Assembly: GCF_039545135.1 (NCBI RefSeq)
Contig: NZ_BAABRU010000032.1
Coordinates: 1 to 41,318, forward strand
From: Herpetosiphon gulosus
GTDB taxonomy: Bacteria; Chloroflexota; Chloroflexia; Chloroflexales; Herpetosiphonaceae
Direction: 5' to 3'
Length of the DNA: 41,318 nucleotides
In this document: positions 16,305-26,400 of the stretch, in pieces
How positions within the stretch are numbered: position 1 is the stretch's first letter
How the letters are laid out: each line of letters opens with the position of its first letter
Notes under the pieces: model-generated
What the model was told of the DNA's origin: nothing
The model's database searches: none
The model's input: the letters and a program-made list of their open reading frames with translations, nothing else
Made by a program: the position numbers and the translations under genes

Positions 16305-16321
16305 TTGATACAATATATCAA
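16305..16321. promoter_or_regulatory. Palindrome upstream of the Crp-type regulator
   Basis: TTGATA-N5-TATCAA, perfect 6-bp arms. It resembles Fnr-type sites in half-site sequence (TTGAT...ATCAA) but has a 7-nt rather than 4-nt gap between those pentamers. Its position beside a Crp/Fnr-type gene suggests autoregulation. Confidence 0.5.
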
Positions 16322-16361
16322 ATAATGCCTACTTGTCAAAATAGGTTTTCGTGATGCGCCT

Positions 16362-17360
16362 TTAAGCGTGGCCTAAATAGGCTAATACTTGGCCGATGGT
16401 AGCACATGGTTGGTGTTCAATTTGCCAGCGATTGTGCTCTAGCTGCTGAATATGTGGGCAATCGGCCTGGCCTGAAGCAATAACCTGATAGCCATAACGC
16501 TCTAGGGCATGTTGCATCCATTGGCCATCTAAGCCGCTTGCGCTCAGCTGAACCTTGCCAATTGGTTTGCTGTGTGAGCGAAACCCGCCACGTTGTTGAT
16601 CAAAGTGCAGTTGGCTTTTGCGGAAGGTTTGAGCCAAACGCCCATCTAAAATCAAATCTTCAGGTGTGCCACATTCCACGCTGCCATCATCTAAAACCAG
16701 CCATAACCGATCAGCACTACCAATTGCCAAATCCAGATCGTGAGTAGACATAATTGCAGCTAAGCCAGTTTCGTGGGCAAGTTTGCGTAATAAACTGGTA
16801 ATTTCGACTCGCCGTGGCAAATCGAGAAATGCGGTTGGCTCATCGAGAATCATGACTGCTGGTTCTTGGGCTAGCGCTCGGGCAATCATAATCCGTTGGC
16901 GTTCGCCATCGCTCATTTCATTGAGCAAACGTTGCGCCAAATCATCAGAGTTGGTTGCATGCAATGCCCAGCGAATCACTTGGTGATCGTGCTGATTGAG
17001 GCTGCCAAACATGTTGGTATAGGGCATTCGGCCAAGGCTAACCAACTCGTAGCCACTTAAATTACTGACCTGAAGTCGATCAGTCAATACAACGCTGAGT
17101 TGTTTGGCTAATTGAGCTTGACTCAATTGCTGCAGCGGTTGTTGATTGATCGTAATGCTGCCGCTAATTGGTGCTTGCATGTGGGTTAGGGTACGAATGA
17201 GGGTCGATTTGCCAGCGCCATTCGCTCCAAGCAAACATACGAATTCGCCATTGGCAAGGGTTAAACTAAGGTTTTGCAAAACGCTGCGGCTTTGGCCACG
17301 GCGTTGGTGGTAGCCAACACTCAAGTTATGGGTTGCTAAAACTGGCTGGTTCACATCCAT
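16362..17360 (-). CDS. Iron-siderophore ABC transporter ATP-binding protein
   Basis: 332 aa, energising subunit of the FecCD importer. Walker A is LLGANGAGKSTL, the signature is MSDGERQRIMIARAL, Walker B is AVMILDEPTAFLD and the switch His is in MSTHDLD. The proteins of this class (FecE/FhuC/BtuD type) are usually about 255 residues. Here about 75 residues are added at the C-terminus (after about residue 255) without a recognised domain. ATG at 17360 overlaps the permease stop by 10 bases, so translation is likely coupled. Confidence 0.93.
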   Translation of the reverse strand: MDVNQPVLATHNLSVGYHQRRGQSRSVLQNLSLTLANGEFVCLLGANGAGKSTLIRTLTHMQAPISGSITINQQPLQQLSQAQLAKQLSVVLTDRLQVSNLSGYELVSLGRMPYTNMFGSLNQHDHQVIRWALHATNSDDLAQRLLNEMSDGERQRIMIARALAQEPAVMILDEPTAFLDLPRRVEITSLLRKLAHETGLAAIMSTHDLDLAIGSADRLWLVLDDGSVECGTPEDLILDGRLAQTFRKSQLHFDQQRGGFRSHSKPIGKVQLSASGLDGQWMQHALERYGYQVIASGQADCPHIQQLEHNRWQIEHQPCATIGQVLAYLGHA

Positions 17361-18526
17361 GCTCCGCGTTTCATACGCAATAAAACCCAAGCCGCAACTG
17401 GCGCACCAAACAGCGAGGTTGCTGCGTCAATTGGCAGTTGCAGCGAGCTATTCGGTACTTCGGCCAAAATTCCGCAAGCAAGCGCAAATGGCATTCCGGT
17501 GAGGATGGTTGCAGGCACAAGCACCCGATGATCCGAGGTTTTGAACAAGCCACGAGCAAGGTGCGGAATCGCAATGCCCACAAAGCCAATCGGTCCAGCG
17601 TAGGCGACGACGGTGCCTGCCATAATTGAGGCGCTGCCCATAATGATCCAGCGTGCCCGCTGAACATTGATGCCTGAGCTTTGGGCATAATGCTCACCAA
17701 GCAACAGCGCATTCAGGTGTTTGGTGGTTAGGCCTGCAATTAAGGCTCCGATCAGGGTTACAGGCACAAAATAGCGTAATTCGCCCCAACGCACCCGGGT
17801 AAAGCTACCAAGTTGCCATTCAACAAAGGCACGGGTTTGAGTTTCGTTGGCAAAGAAAATTAATACCGTTACCAGTGCATAGGTCATAGCACTCAGAATC
17901 ACCCCCAGCAGCAGGATGATCGTCATATCGCGTACCCGACTCGCAACCACCAACATAATTCCTAATACGCTCAAACCACCCACAATTGCGCTGCCAATCG
18001 TGCCTAGATTGCCAAAAACATTGCTGCCAAGCGCCGCAAAACTAATACCAGTTGAAGGAGCCAGCAGAATCACTAAGGCTACACCAAGGCTTGCCCCTGA
18101 TGAAACGCCTAAGGTAAATGGTTCGGCCAAGGGATTTCGAAAGACTGTTTGGAGTTGTAGGCCTGCTAAGCCGAGCGCCATACCAACCAAGATCGCGGTA
18201 ATAATGCGTGGCAAACGAATATCAACAATGATTGTACGCCACGCTGGCTGAGCAGTTGGCTGCCCAAGCAGGATATCTGCCACGCTGCTCAGCGGAATAT
18301 CGACCGACGACCATGTGAGCGAAAGCAGCACCCCAACCACGCTGAGCACAATTAGTAGCCCAAACAGCCAAGTGTTGCGCTGCTTGTGGCTTGGCTGCCA
18401 GTGGCTGACTGTTTGGTTTGGCTGAGTTGGTAAGCTGGCAATATGAGTCGCAAAACGGCTTTTTGGTTGTGGTGCTTCTGGTAGTTTTGGCTCAGGTTGG
18501 GCTAATCTGAGTTGTTGCTTTTGCAT
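17351..18526 (-). CDS. FecCD-family iron-siderophore permease
   Basis: 391 aa, inner-membrane channel of a ferric-siderophore (or cobalamin-type) ABC importer. A roughly 50-residue cytoplasmic leader is followed by the first membrane segment (WLFGLLIVLSVVGVLLSL). Family marks follow: RLPRIITAILVGMALGLAG, FRNPLAEPFTLGVSSGASLG, and GPIGFVGIAIPHLAR near the ATPase-coupling loop. About ten hydrophobic segments are present. It is a single polypeptide with no second permease gene, so a homodimer is expected. It overlaps the ATPase gene and lies 139 bp after the binding-protein gene. Confidence 0.95.
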   Translation of the reverse strand: MQKQQLRLAQPEPKLPEAPQPKSRFATHIASLPTQPNQTVSHWQPSHKQRNTWLFGLLIVLSVVGVLLSLTWSSVDIPLSSVADILLGQPTAQPAWRTIIVDIRLPRIITAILVGMALGLAGLQLQTVFRNPLAEPFTLGVSSGASLGVALVILLAPSTGISFAALGSNVFGNLGTIGSAIVGGLSVLGIMLVVASRVRDMTIILLLGVILSAMTYALVTVLIFFANETQTRAFVEWQLGSFTRVRWGELRYFVPVTLIGALIAGLTTKHLNALLLGEHYAQSSGINVQRARWIIMGSASIMAGTVVAYAGPIGFVGIAIPHLARGLFKTSDHRVLVPATILTGMPFALACGILAEVPNSSLQLPIDAATSLFGAPVAAWVLLRMKRGAWM

Positions 18527-18573
18527 TACTTGAAACTTTCTCTATTCGATAGCTGGTGTTCCCTCACCCCTGA

Positions 18574-18601
18574 CCCCTCGCCCGCCGCCGTGGGCGAGGG
18601 G
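18574..18601. repeat. Intergenic GC-rich hairpin (REP-like)
   Basis: CCCCTCGCCC (18574-18583), 8-nt loop, GGGCGAGGGG (18592-18601). It lies between the binding-protein and permease genes, with no T-run on either side. The flanking CCCTCACCCCTGACCCCTCG text looks like a dispersed intergenic repeat; copies elsewhere cannot be checked here. It may stabilise the upstream message. Confidence 0.6.
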
Positions 18602-18665
18602 AGTTTCCCTATTCATGATGGCTGGTTTCTCATACCTCGCTAGGTGGGAGGAATGAGAGATTCCT

Positions 18666-19973
18666 TTACTCGCCAGGAATACGTTTGAGAAATACTAATG
18701 TGTGATCGGGCAAAAGCTCAGGATGCAACATACTGACTGCATCAGCAAGCAATTGATCAACCCGCAACGCGCCAGTGCTAAAGTAATCGTCGGCACGACC
18801 AAAACGATGGAAGCTATTGCCCTTTTGCAAAGCACTAAAACTCGCATTTAAGGGATTGCTGGCAATAAATTCGCTGGCGTTCTGTTCGCTGGGCATGTAA
18901 GCCAAGTTGAACCAGAAATCGGCGGTTGCCCCAACTTCAAGCGCTTTTTCGAGATCGATGCTGCTACCAAAACCACCACTGCCGCCACCAAGGCTTAGCT
19001 CAGCATCAGTCAGCACTAATTCGCCGCCTGCATCACGCATCAACACTGATTCCAACCGATCAAGGTTGCGCGTGCCAAAGCGACCATCTTGGGTCACATT
19101 ACCAATGAGCACGTTTGGTTTGCTAGCCGCTGCCTGAGCTTGATCACGCAGCGCCAAATATTTGCGCTCGATTGGCGTAAAAATCGTCTCAGCTTTGGCT
19201 TCAAGGTTGTAGAACAACGCTAAAAATTTGATTTGCTCAGCCGAGCCAAGCGGTGATTCGGAAAATGGTGAGTAGTGTAGCGCTGGAATACCCACTTGAC
19301 GGGCGTTGGTCATCCATTCGCGACCATTGGTGTTCAAATAAATGTCGGGCTTGCCAGCAGCGATTAATTCAAGATCTTCGCCATAACTGGCTTCTTTGAT
19401 CACGTTAGCTTGAGCGACTTGAGCCGCGATTGCTGGCAGATATTCGTTGGTATTGCCAGTCATTGAGCCGACCACGCCGCTCAAGCTATCGACCACACCC
19501 AAGGCATCCATGGCCGCAAAAGTGCTGCTGCCACCTTCCCACACCCGCGTAATCGGGATGGTTACGACCAAGGCATTGGCTAAATCGCCTTCAAGCACGG
19601 GCGCTGGCGTGCCACATTGCACCAAGACATAGCGATCAAAATCAGTGCTCGTTGGATCAGTATCGAGATCAACCGTGACGACTTTGTAATTATTGGCATA
19701 CTCAACCGTCCACTCTTTGGCATAGCTTGGGCTTGTTTTGGCGCTAAAGTAATCGGTTGCACTAACGTAATTGCTAACACATGCACTTAAATTGGCTGCG
19801 CTGGTTGCTGGGGTTGTCGCTGCTGGCACAGCACTCACTTCGGCCACAGCGATTGGGGTGCTACTAGCGGACGCAGCAGGGCTGGTTGGATTTGTGGTTG
19901 GCGTAGTTTGAGCGCCACAGGCGCTGATCAAGCCTGCTACCACAAATAAGGCGATCATTCGCTGCTTGAACAT
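18666..19973 (-). CDS. Iron-siderophore ABC transporter substrate-binding lipoprotein
   Basis: 435 aa. ATG at 19973 follows GAGGAAA and begins a lipoprotein signal (FKQRMIALFVVAGLISACG; lipidated Cys20). A long Thr/Ser/Ala/Pro tether runs to about residue 65. The rest has the FecB/TroA-like two-lobe pattern: ITRVWEGGSSTFAAMDALGVVDSLSGV, PDIYLNTNGREWM, then HYSPFSESPLGSAEQIKFLALFYN and a long connecting helix. It presents the ferric ligand to the FecCD permease. It lies 96 bp downstream of the mbtH-like gene, with a strong hairpin between them. Confidence 0.9.
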   Translation of the reverse strand: MFKQRMIALFVVAGLISACGAQTTPTTNPTSPAASASSTPIAVAEVSAVPAATTPATSAANLSACVSNYVSATDYFSAKTSPSYAKEWTVEYANNYKVVTVDLDTDPTSTDFDRYVLVQCGTPAPVLEGDLANALVVTIPITRVWEGGSSTFAAMDALGVVDSLSGVVGSMTGNTNEYLPAIAAQVAQANVIKEASYGEDLELIAAGKPDIYLNTNGREWMTNARQVGIPALHYSPFSESPLGSAEQIKFLALFYNLEAKAETIFTPIERKYLALRDQAQAAASKPNVLIGNVTQDGRFGTRNLDRLESVLMRDAGGELVLTDAELSLGGGSGGFGSSIDLEKALEVGATADFWFNLAYMPSEQNASEFIASNPLNASFSALQKGNSFHRFGRADDYFSTGALRVDQLLADAVSMLHPELLPDHTLVFLKRIPGE

Positions 19974-20002
19974 TGGTTTCCTCGCAAAATCTATACTACA
20001 AC

Positions 20003-20047
20003 GGCAATGCCTCGGCCATGCTGGGGGTTGATGGCTGAGGCATTGCC
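20003..20047 (-). promoter_or_regulatory. Intercistronic hairpin between mbtH-like and binding-protein genes
   Basis: 20003-20019 pairs with 20031-20047: 11 bp perfect, one G-T position, then 5 bp, with an 11-nt loop. In the direction of transcription (minus) it follows the mbtH stop and is followed by a weak T-rich stretch. It may be a partial terminator or processing site adjusting expression between the two genes. Confidence 0.6.
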
Positions 20048-20069
20048 AAAACATTAAGTTAAATTAGTG

Positions 20070-20285
20070 CTAGGCCGATTGTTTGGCTAGCGCTTGGCGT
20101 AAACTTAATGGCCGCATATCAGTCCAAACCGCTTGAATATGTTCCAGGCAGGTCTGTTTATTACCACTTACTCCAACATCGCTCCAGCCCAGCGGATTTT
20201 CGCGTTCGGCAGGCCAGATTGAATATTGCTCCTCGTGATTGATCACGACTTTATAGATGGTTGAATCGTCAGTTTCGGCGTGCAT
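20070..20285 (-). CDS. MbtH-like protein
   Basis: 71 aa. MbtH-like proteins bind NRPS adenylation domains and are often required for their folding or activity. The family's invariant features are visible: the YKVVINHEEQYSIWP strand, the NPLGWSDVG loop with its Trp, and CLEHIQAVWTDMRPLSLR. ATG at 20285 is preceded by AGAGG; an upstream start at 20312 would add 9 residues. It is the first gene of the leftward unit and lies head-to-head with the NRPS operon, so it likely serves those A domains. Confidence 0.96.
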   Translation of the reverse strand: MHAETDDSTIYKVVINHEEQYSIWPAERENPLGWSDVGVSGNKQTCLEHIQAVWTDMRPLSLRQALAKQSA

Positions 20286-20456
20286 CGTAACTACCTCTTT
20301 GAAATCGATCACGATCGCTAAGTATAGAAAGAGTGCTGTATCAATGTTGTTTGATTGGGCACTTAATTACTGTGTGTGATTGAACCTTGATCTGGTGTGA
20401 TTCGACACCAAGCGTGCTGTTTAGCCTCGCTACAATGCTGCTTGAACGAGCTGTGG
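20286..20456. promoter_or_regulatory. Divergent promoter region of the NRPS and transport units
   Basis: On the minus strand AGTATA at 20321-20326 reads TATACT and is a fair -10 for mbtH. On + TACAAT at 20431-20436 is a possible -10, but it is close to the proposed NRPS start. TATCAA (20339-20344) and TTGATT (20351-20356) are near-inverted half-sites that match the arms of the palindrome at 16305-16321, in the everted arrangement. No Fur-type or DtxR-type box is evident. Confidence 0.4.
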
Positions 20457-23400
20457 ATGTCGGAAGCGTCCCCTTGCTTCCATCACGATAGATTTCAGAA
20501 AGCGATAGTGTTTGTGTTAGAGCATGCGACTCTCCCGCCAGCCGCGACGTTGGTGGATGTGCTGCGTTTGAACGCATTGGAAGCGCCTGAACAGCAGGCG
20601 TATCGGTTTTTAAATGGCCAATTTGCACCCGAAGATTTAAGCTATGCCGAGCTGGATCGGCGGGCGCGACAGTTGGCTAGCCGCTTGCAAGCGCTGAACG
20701 CTCAGGGTGAGCGGGTTTTGTTGCTGAATGAACCAGGTCTTGATTATATTGTGAGTTTTTTGGGCTGTTTGTATGCTGGCGCGATTGCAGTGCCGTTATA
20801 TCCGCCAAAATTGCAGCAACTTGAACGCCATTTGCCGCGCTTGTTGGCAGTTGTCGCCAACGCAACCCCACGCTTTGCGCTGGTTGATCCGCAGTTTGTA
20901 AGCCAAATTGAGCGTTTGCTGGCGGTCGCGCCACAATTGCAAGCACTCCACTGGCTAACCTGCGCTGATCTAGCTGATCCTGAGGCTTGGCAAGCGCCAC
21001 ACCTTGATGCGCATAGCCTGGCTTTTTTACAATATACCTCTGGCTCAACTGGCCAGCCCAAAGGCGTGATGGTCAGCCATGGCAATTTGTTGGCTAATTT
21101 GGCGCAAATTCAGCAACGTTTTGCTCACGCTGCAACCAGCCAAGGGGTGATTTGGCTGCCGCCCTATCACGATATGGGCTTGATCGGCGGGATTTTGCAG
21201 CCGTTGTATAGTCGATTTCCGGTGGTTTTGATGTCGCCTGTGGCTTTTTTGCAGCAACCATGGCGCTGGTTACAGGCGATCAGCGATTATCGCGCGACCA
21301 GCAGCGGCGGCCCCAACTTCGCCTATGAGTTGTGTGTGCGCAAAATCACTCCAGCCCAACGGGCTACGCTGGATTTGCGTTCGTGGCGCGTGGCCTTCAA
21401 CGGTGCTGAACCAATTCGGCCAAACGTCTTGCGCCAATTTGCCGAAACCTTTGCTGAGGTTGGTTTTGATCCGGCGGCGTTTTACCCAACTTATGGCATG
21501 GCCGAAGCAACCTTGATGGTCAGCGGCGCTTATTTGCCACGTTTGAATCAGCCTGAGCCAGATTTAGTCAGTTGTGGCACGGTAATCAACGACCACGAGG
21601 TGTTAATTGTTGATCCAGTCAGTTTGGCGGTTTTGCCCGAAGCTGCTGTTGGCGAAATTTGGTTGCGTGGGCCAAGCGTCGCTCAAGGCTATTGGGCGAA
21701 TGTCGAATTGAGCAAGGCAACTTTTGCCGCCCAACCGTTTGAGCGCAACGAGCACTTTTTGCGTACTGGCGATTTGGGCTTTTTGCGCAATGCTGAGCTG
21801 TATATCAACGGGCGCTTGAACGATCTGATCATCATTCGTGGGCAAAATCATTATGCCCATGATTTAGAATTGAGTGTTGAGCAGGCTCACTCTGCCTTGC
21901 AACCCCAAGCCTGTGCTGCGTTCAGCCTCGATGTCGCTGGCGTTGAGCAGTTGGTGCTGATGCAGGAGTTGCGGCGTGAACAGCGCCAGCATGATCCAGC
22001 CCCAATCGTGGCCGCCATTCGCCAAACCTTAGCCCAAACCCATGGCTTGCAAGCCTATGCAATTGTATTATTGCGGCCTGGCCAACTGCCACGAACATCG
22101 AGTGGCAAGCTTCAGCGCTATCGTTGCCGCGAATTATTTCTCGGCGGCGAATTAACTCCAATTGCCCAAACGATCGTTGCCAGGATCGATCACGAGTTGC
22201 TTGAGCCACAACAGATCAAGGAATTGCCAATAGCTGAGCAATCAGCAGCTATCGCCAACTATTTGCACCATCAATTCAGCCGTCAACTCGGCTTTGAAGT
22301 TGACGTAACGCTATCTATTCAGCAGCTTGGGCTTGATTCGTTGGCAGCAATTGAAGTGCAATATCAGCTAGAGCAGGATCTTGGGCTAGTCGTCAGTTTC
22401 GGGCAACTGTTGGGCCAACAATCGCTGCTGGATCTTGCCGACGAGCTAGCCCAGCAACAAAGCTTGGTTATTCCAACAATTGCGCCAAGCGCGGTTTCGT
22501 TTGGTGAGCAAGCCTTGTGGGCGCTCGATCGGCTGAACCCGAATAGCACAGCCTATACGATTGCGCGGGCTTGGCGTTTTGAGCAGCCGCTTGATCCTGC
22601 ATACTTCGCCGCAGCATGGGCAAACTTGGCCGAGCGTCATGCGGCGCTGCGCACCAATTTTGTCGAGGTTGACGGAGCCGTGCAACGGGTGGTGCATTCC
22701 ACGGTTGAGTCGCTGTTACGACTGGTTGATGCCAAGGCATGGGATGCCACCCAACTTCACGATTATCTCCAAGCGCAAGCCAATCAACCCTTTGATCTCG
22801 CCAACGATCGTTTGGTTCAGGTTCAATTGATTGCCCACCCCACAGGTCAGGTGTTGTTGTTGCTTGCCCATCACACGGTTGTCGATTTGCAATCGTTGGC
22901 GGTGTTGCTGCACGAAGCGCAACAGCTGTATCAGGCCTTGGTTGAACAACGAGCTTGGCAATTGCCGTCTGCTGCCGATTATCGCGAGCATGTCGCTTGG
23001 CAACAGGCTTGGTTAGCTAGCCCTGCCGGCCAAGCCGCCCAGCAGTTTTGGCACAATCAAACTGCCGAGGGCTTGCCAACGCTTGATTTGCCCAGCGATT
23101 ACCCGCGCCATGCCCAGCAGCGCCACGCTGCAAGCTATCATTATTTGATTGAAAATAGTCTGCTGACCAGAATAAATAAGCAACCCCAAACCTTGCTTAG
23201 CAGACTCTTGGCTGGCGTGGCGCTGCTATTGAGCCGTTATAGCCAGCAACGCCAGCTTGTTTTGGCAACGCCAACTTTAGGTCGCAATGCTGCTTCGCGC
23301 TCTGGCATTGGCTACTATGTTAATCCGGTGCTGATTAACTGGCAGTATCAGCCGAATCTCGCGAATACTGAGCTTTTGGCCTATACCCAAAACCAAGTTC

Positions 23401-26400
23401 TGGCAGCATTTGAGCATCAAGCCTATCCGTTTGATTTGGTCTTGCGTTCGTTGCAGCACGACCGTCACAATCCACCGATTCGGGTGATGGTAGTGTTGCA
23501 ACAAAGCCCGTTGGGGCAGGCCTTGGAGATTGGCGGCTTGGCGCTGGGTCGCGAGCATACCAGCATGCATTTTGCTGAACACCAAGCCCAGATCATTGAG
23601 CTAGCGCCAAATGATTTGCAATTTGACATAACAATTATCTTTGCATTACTGGAACATGGTTTAGGCCTGCGGATCGATTACGATCAAGGCTTATTTGCTA
23701 CGGCTACGATCGCGCAATTGAGCCAGCATCTCAGGCAAACGCTGGAATTTTTGGTGAGCAAGCCGCAACCTGTGCGGGAATTAACCCTGAGCACGCCAAC
23801 CCTAGCGCCATTGCAAGCCTTTGAAACTGGCTGTTTAACTCAATGGTTTGAAGCGCAAGTTGCCAAAACGCCGGATGCGCTTGGTCTGACCGACGGCCAG
23901 CAGACCTGGACGTATCAGCAGCTTAATCACCAAGCCAACCAATTGGCGCACTATTTGCGCGATCACGGCATTGGCGCGGGCCGCTTGGTTGGTTTGTATC
24001 TCGAACGCTCGGCTTTGGTTGTGGTGAGTATTCTGGCGGTGCTCAAAACTGGCGCTGCCTACCTGCCGATCGACCCGATGTATCCGGCTGAGCGCGTGCA
24101 ATTTATGCTGGCCGATGCTGAAGTCGCATTATTGTTGGCCGATGCTGAGCTGACAGAATTTAGTGGCACGCTGATCGATCTCACCCAGCAAGTTTGGCAT
24201 GATCAACCAACAACCAACCTTGAACTAGCGCTTGATCCGGCGCAATTGGCCTATGTAATTTATACCTCTGGCTCAACTGGTAAGCCCAAGGGTAGCCTGC
24301 TGAGCCATGCCAATGTGACCCGTTTGTTTAGCAGCAGTCAGCAGCATTTTAATTTCAATGCCAATGATGTGTGGACATTGTTCCACTCGTATGCCTTTGA
24401 TTTTTCGGTTTGGGAAATGTGGGGGGCGTTGTTGTATGGCGGGCGTTTGGTGGTTGTGCCCCAAGCCCTCAGTCGCAATCCCGAAGATTTTTATGCGCTG
24501 TTACAACGTGAACGCGTAACGGTGCTCAATCAAACGCCCTCGGCTTTTCGCCAGTTGATGCAGGTTGATCAGCAATGTCAGGCCAATTTGGCTTTGCGCT
24601 GGGTGATTTTTGGTGGCGAGGCTTTAGATCTTGCCACGTTGCGGCCTTGGTTTGAGCGTCATGGTGATAGTACACCATGCTTAGTCAATATGTATGGCAT
24701 CACCGAAACCACGGTGCATGTGACCTATCGCCCGTTGAGCTTGGCCGATCTTGTAGGCTATTCGAGCGTTATTGGTCAACCCTTGGCCGATTTACAAGCC
24801 TTGGTGCTTGATGCGAATTTGCACCCTGTGCCGACCGGAGTTTATGGCGAGCTGTATATCGCTGGGGCTGGTTTGGCGGCGGGCTATTTGCGGCGGCCTG
24901 ATCTCACGGCTGAGCGTTTTATTCCGCATCCATGGAGCCAACCCGCTGGCCAGCGCTTGTATAAAACTGGTGATCTCGCACGTTGGAATCAGCAGGGCGA
25001 GTTGGAATATCGCGGGCGCAGCGATCAGCAAGTCAAACTACGTGGCTTCCGGATTGAATTGGGCGAAATTCAGGCAGCACTATTGGCGCATCCAGCGATT
25101 CGCGAGGCCGTGGTTGATGTAGCTTCGCTAGAAGTTGCTGCGTCAATTGCCGATGCCCAGCCCAGCCAACCAACGCTCAATGAATTACGCCCATTTATTA
25201 AAACTGCCCTACGCCAAGCCCCAACGCTTGAGCAACGCTTGGTGGCGTATGTGGTGGCGACCGAGCCAGCGCCGACGATTAGCGCATTGCGCCAATGTTT
25301 GCGCCAGCGATTGCCCGATTATATGCTGCCAGCCCACATGCTCTTGCTTGAGCGTTTACCTCTGACCAGCCATGGCAAGCTTGATCGGGCAGCCTTGCCA
25401 GCGATTAATCAGCAACGCCCTGAGCTTGAAACGGTTTATCGTGCACCGAGCACTGGTTTGGAGCAACAGCTTGCCAGTATTTGGAGCGGCGTTTTGGGCG
25501 TGCTAACAATTGGACTTGATGATAATTTCTTTGATCTTGGTGGCGATTCGATTTTGAGCATCAAACTGCGAGCGCAGGCGGCTGAACAAGGCCTGCACTT
25601 CAGTTTACAGCAATTGTTTGCCAACCCAACGATTGCCGAGCTAGCTCCCTTGGTTGAGCCAAGCAGTGATCAAGCTGAACTGATTGCGCCGTTTAGCTTG
25701 ATCAGCGCTGCTGATCGTCAGTTGCTGCCTGCCGAGTTTGAAGATGCTTATCCCTTGGCGCGAATGCAGGCGGGCGTGATTTTTCACTGCCAGCTTGAGC
25801 CAACTACACCGTTGTATCACGATATTTTTATCTATCGTATCCGTGTTGCCTTTGATGCCGATTTGTTGCGTCAAGCAGTTCAGCAGTTGATCGATCGTCA
25901 TGCTGTGCTGCGAACCTCGTTTCACATGCATGGATTTAGCCAGCCCTTGCAATTGGTGCAGCGCCACGTCGCCGCACCGCTCACGATTGAGGATTGGCGC
26001 GATTTGGACGAGGCTGCCTATCAAGCTCGCCAAACAGCGTGGATTGAACAAGAGAAACAGCGCCACTTCGATTGGCAAACTGCACCATTGATTCGCTTTA
26101 TTGTGCAGCGAGCCAGCGATGATAGCTGCGATTTGGTGCTGAGTTTCCACGACACGATTTTTGATGGCTGGAGCACCGCCTCGTTACTGACCGAATTGAT
26201 GTTGCGCTATGATGGCTTACTCAATCAACAACCGCTTGATCCAGCTCCACCGCTGGTGCAATATCGCGATTTTGTCGCTCAAGAACAGCAGGTGTTAGGT
26301 CATCCAGAGGCACAGGCATTTTGGCGCGAAGCCTTGGCAGATGCTAGCGCTACGCCATTACCACGTTGGCCGCGCCCTGCTACAACCAGTACGATGCCCG

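Noticed and set aside
20286-20456. Fur or DtxR box in the divergent siderophore promoter region
   Set aside because: Looked for GATAAT-type and TTAGG-type palindromes; none convincing.
22869-22888. C1 domain motif HHTVVDL lacking the final Gly of HHxxxDG
   Set aside because: Both His residues and the Asp are present; D followed by a hydrophobic residue is usual in C domains that follow FAAL/acyl starters, so not an anomaly.
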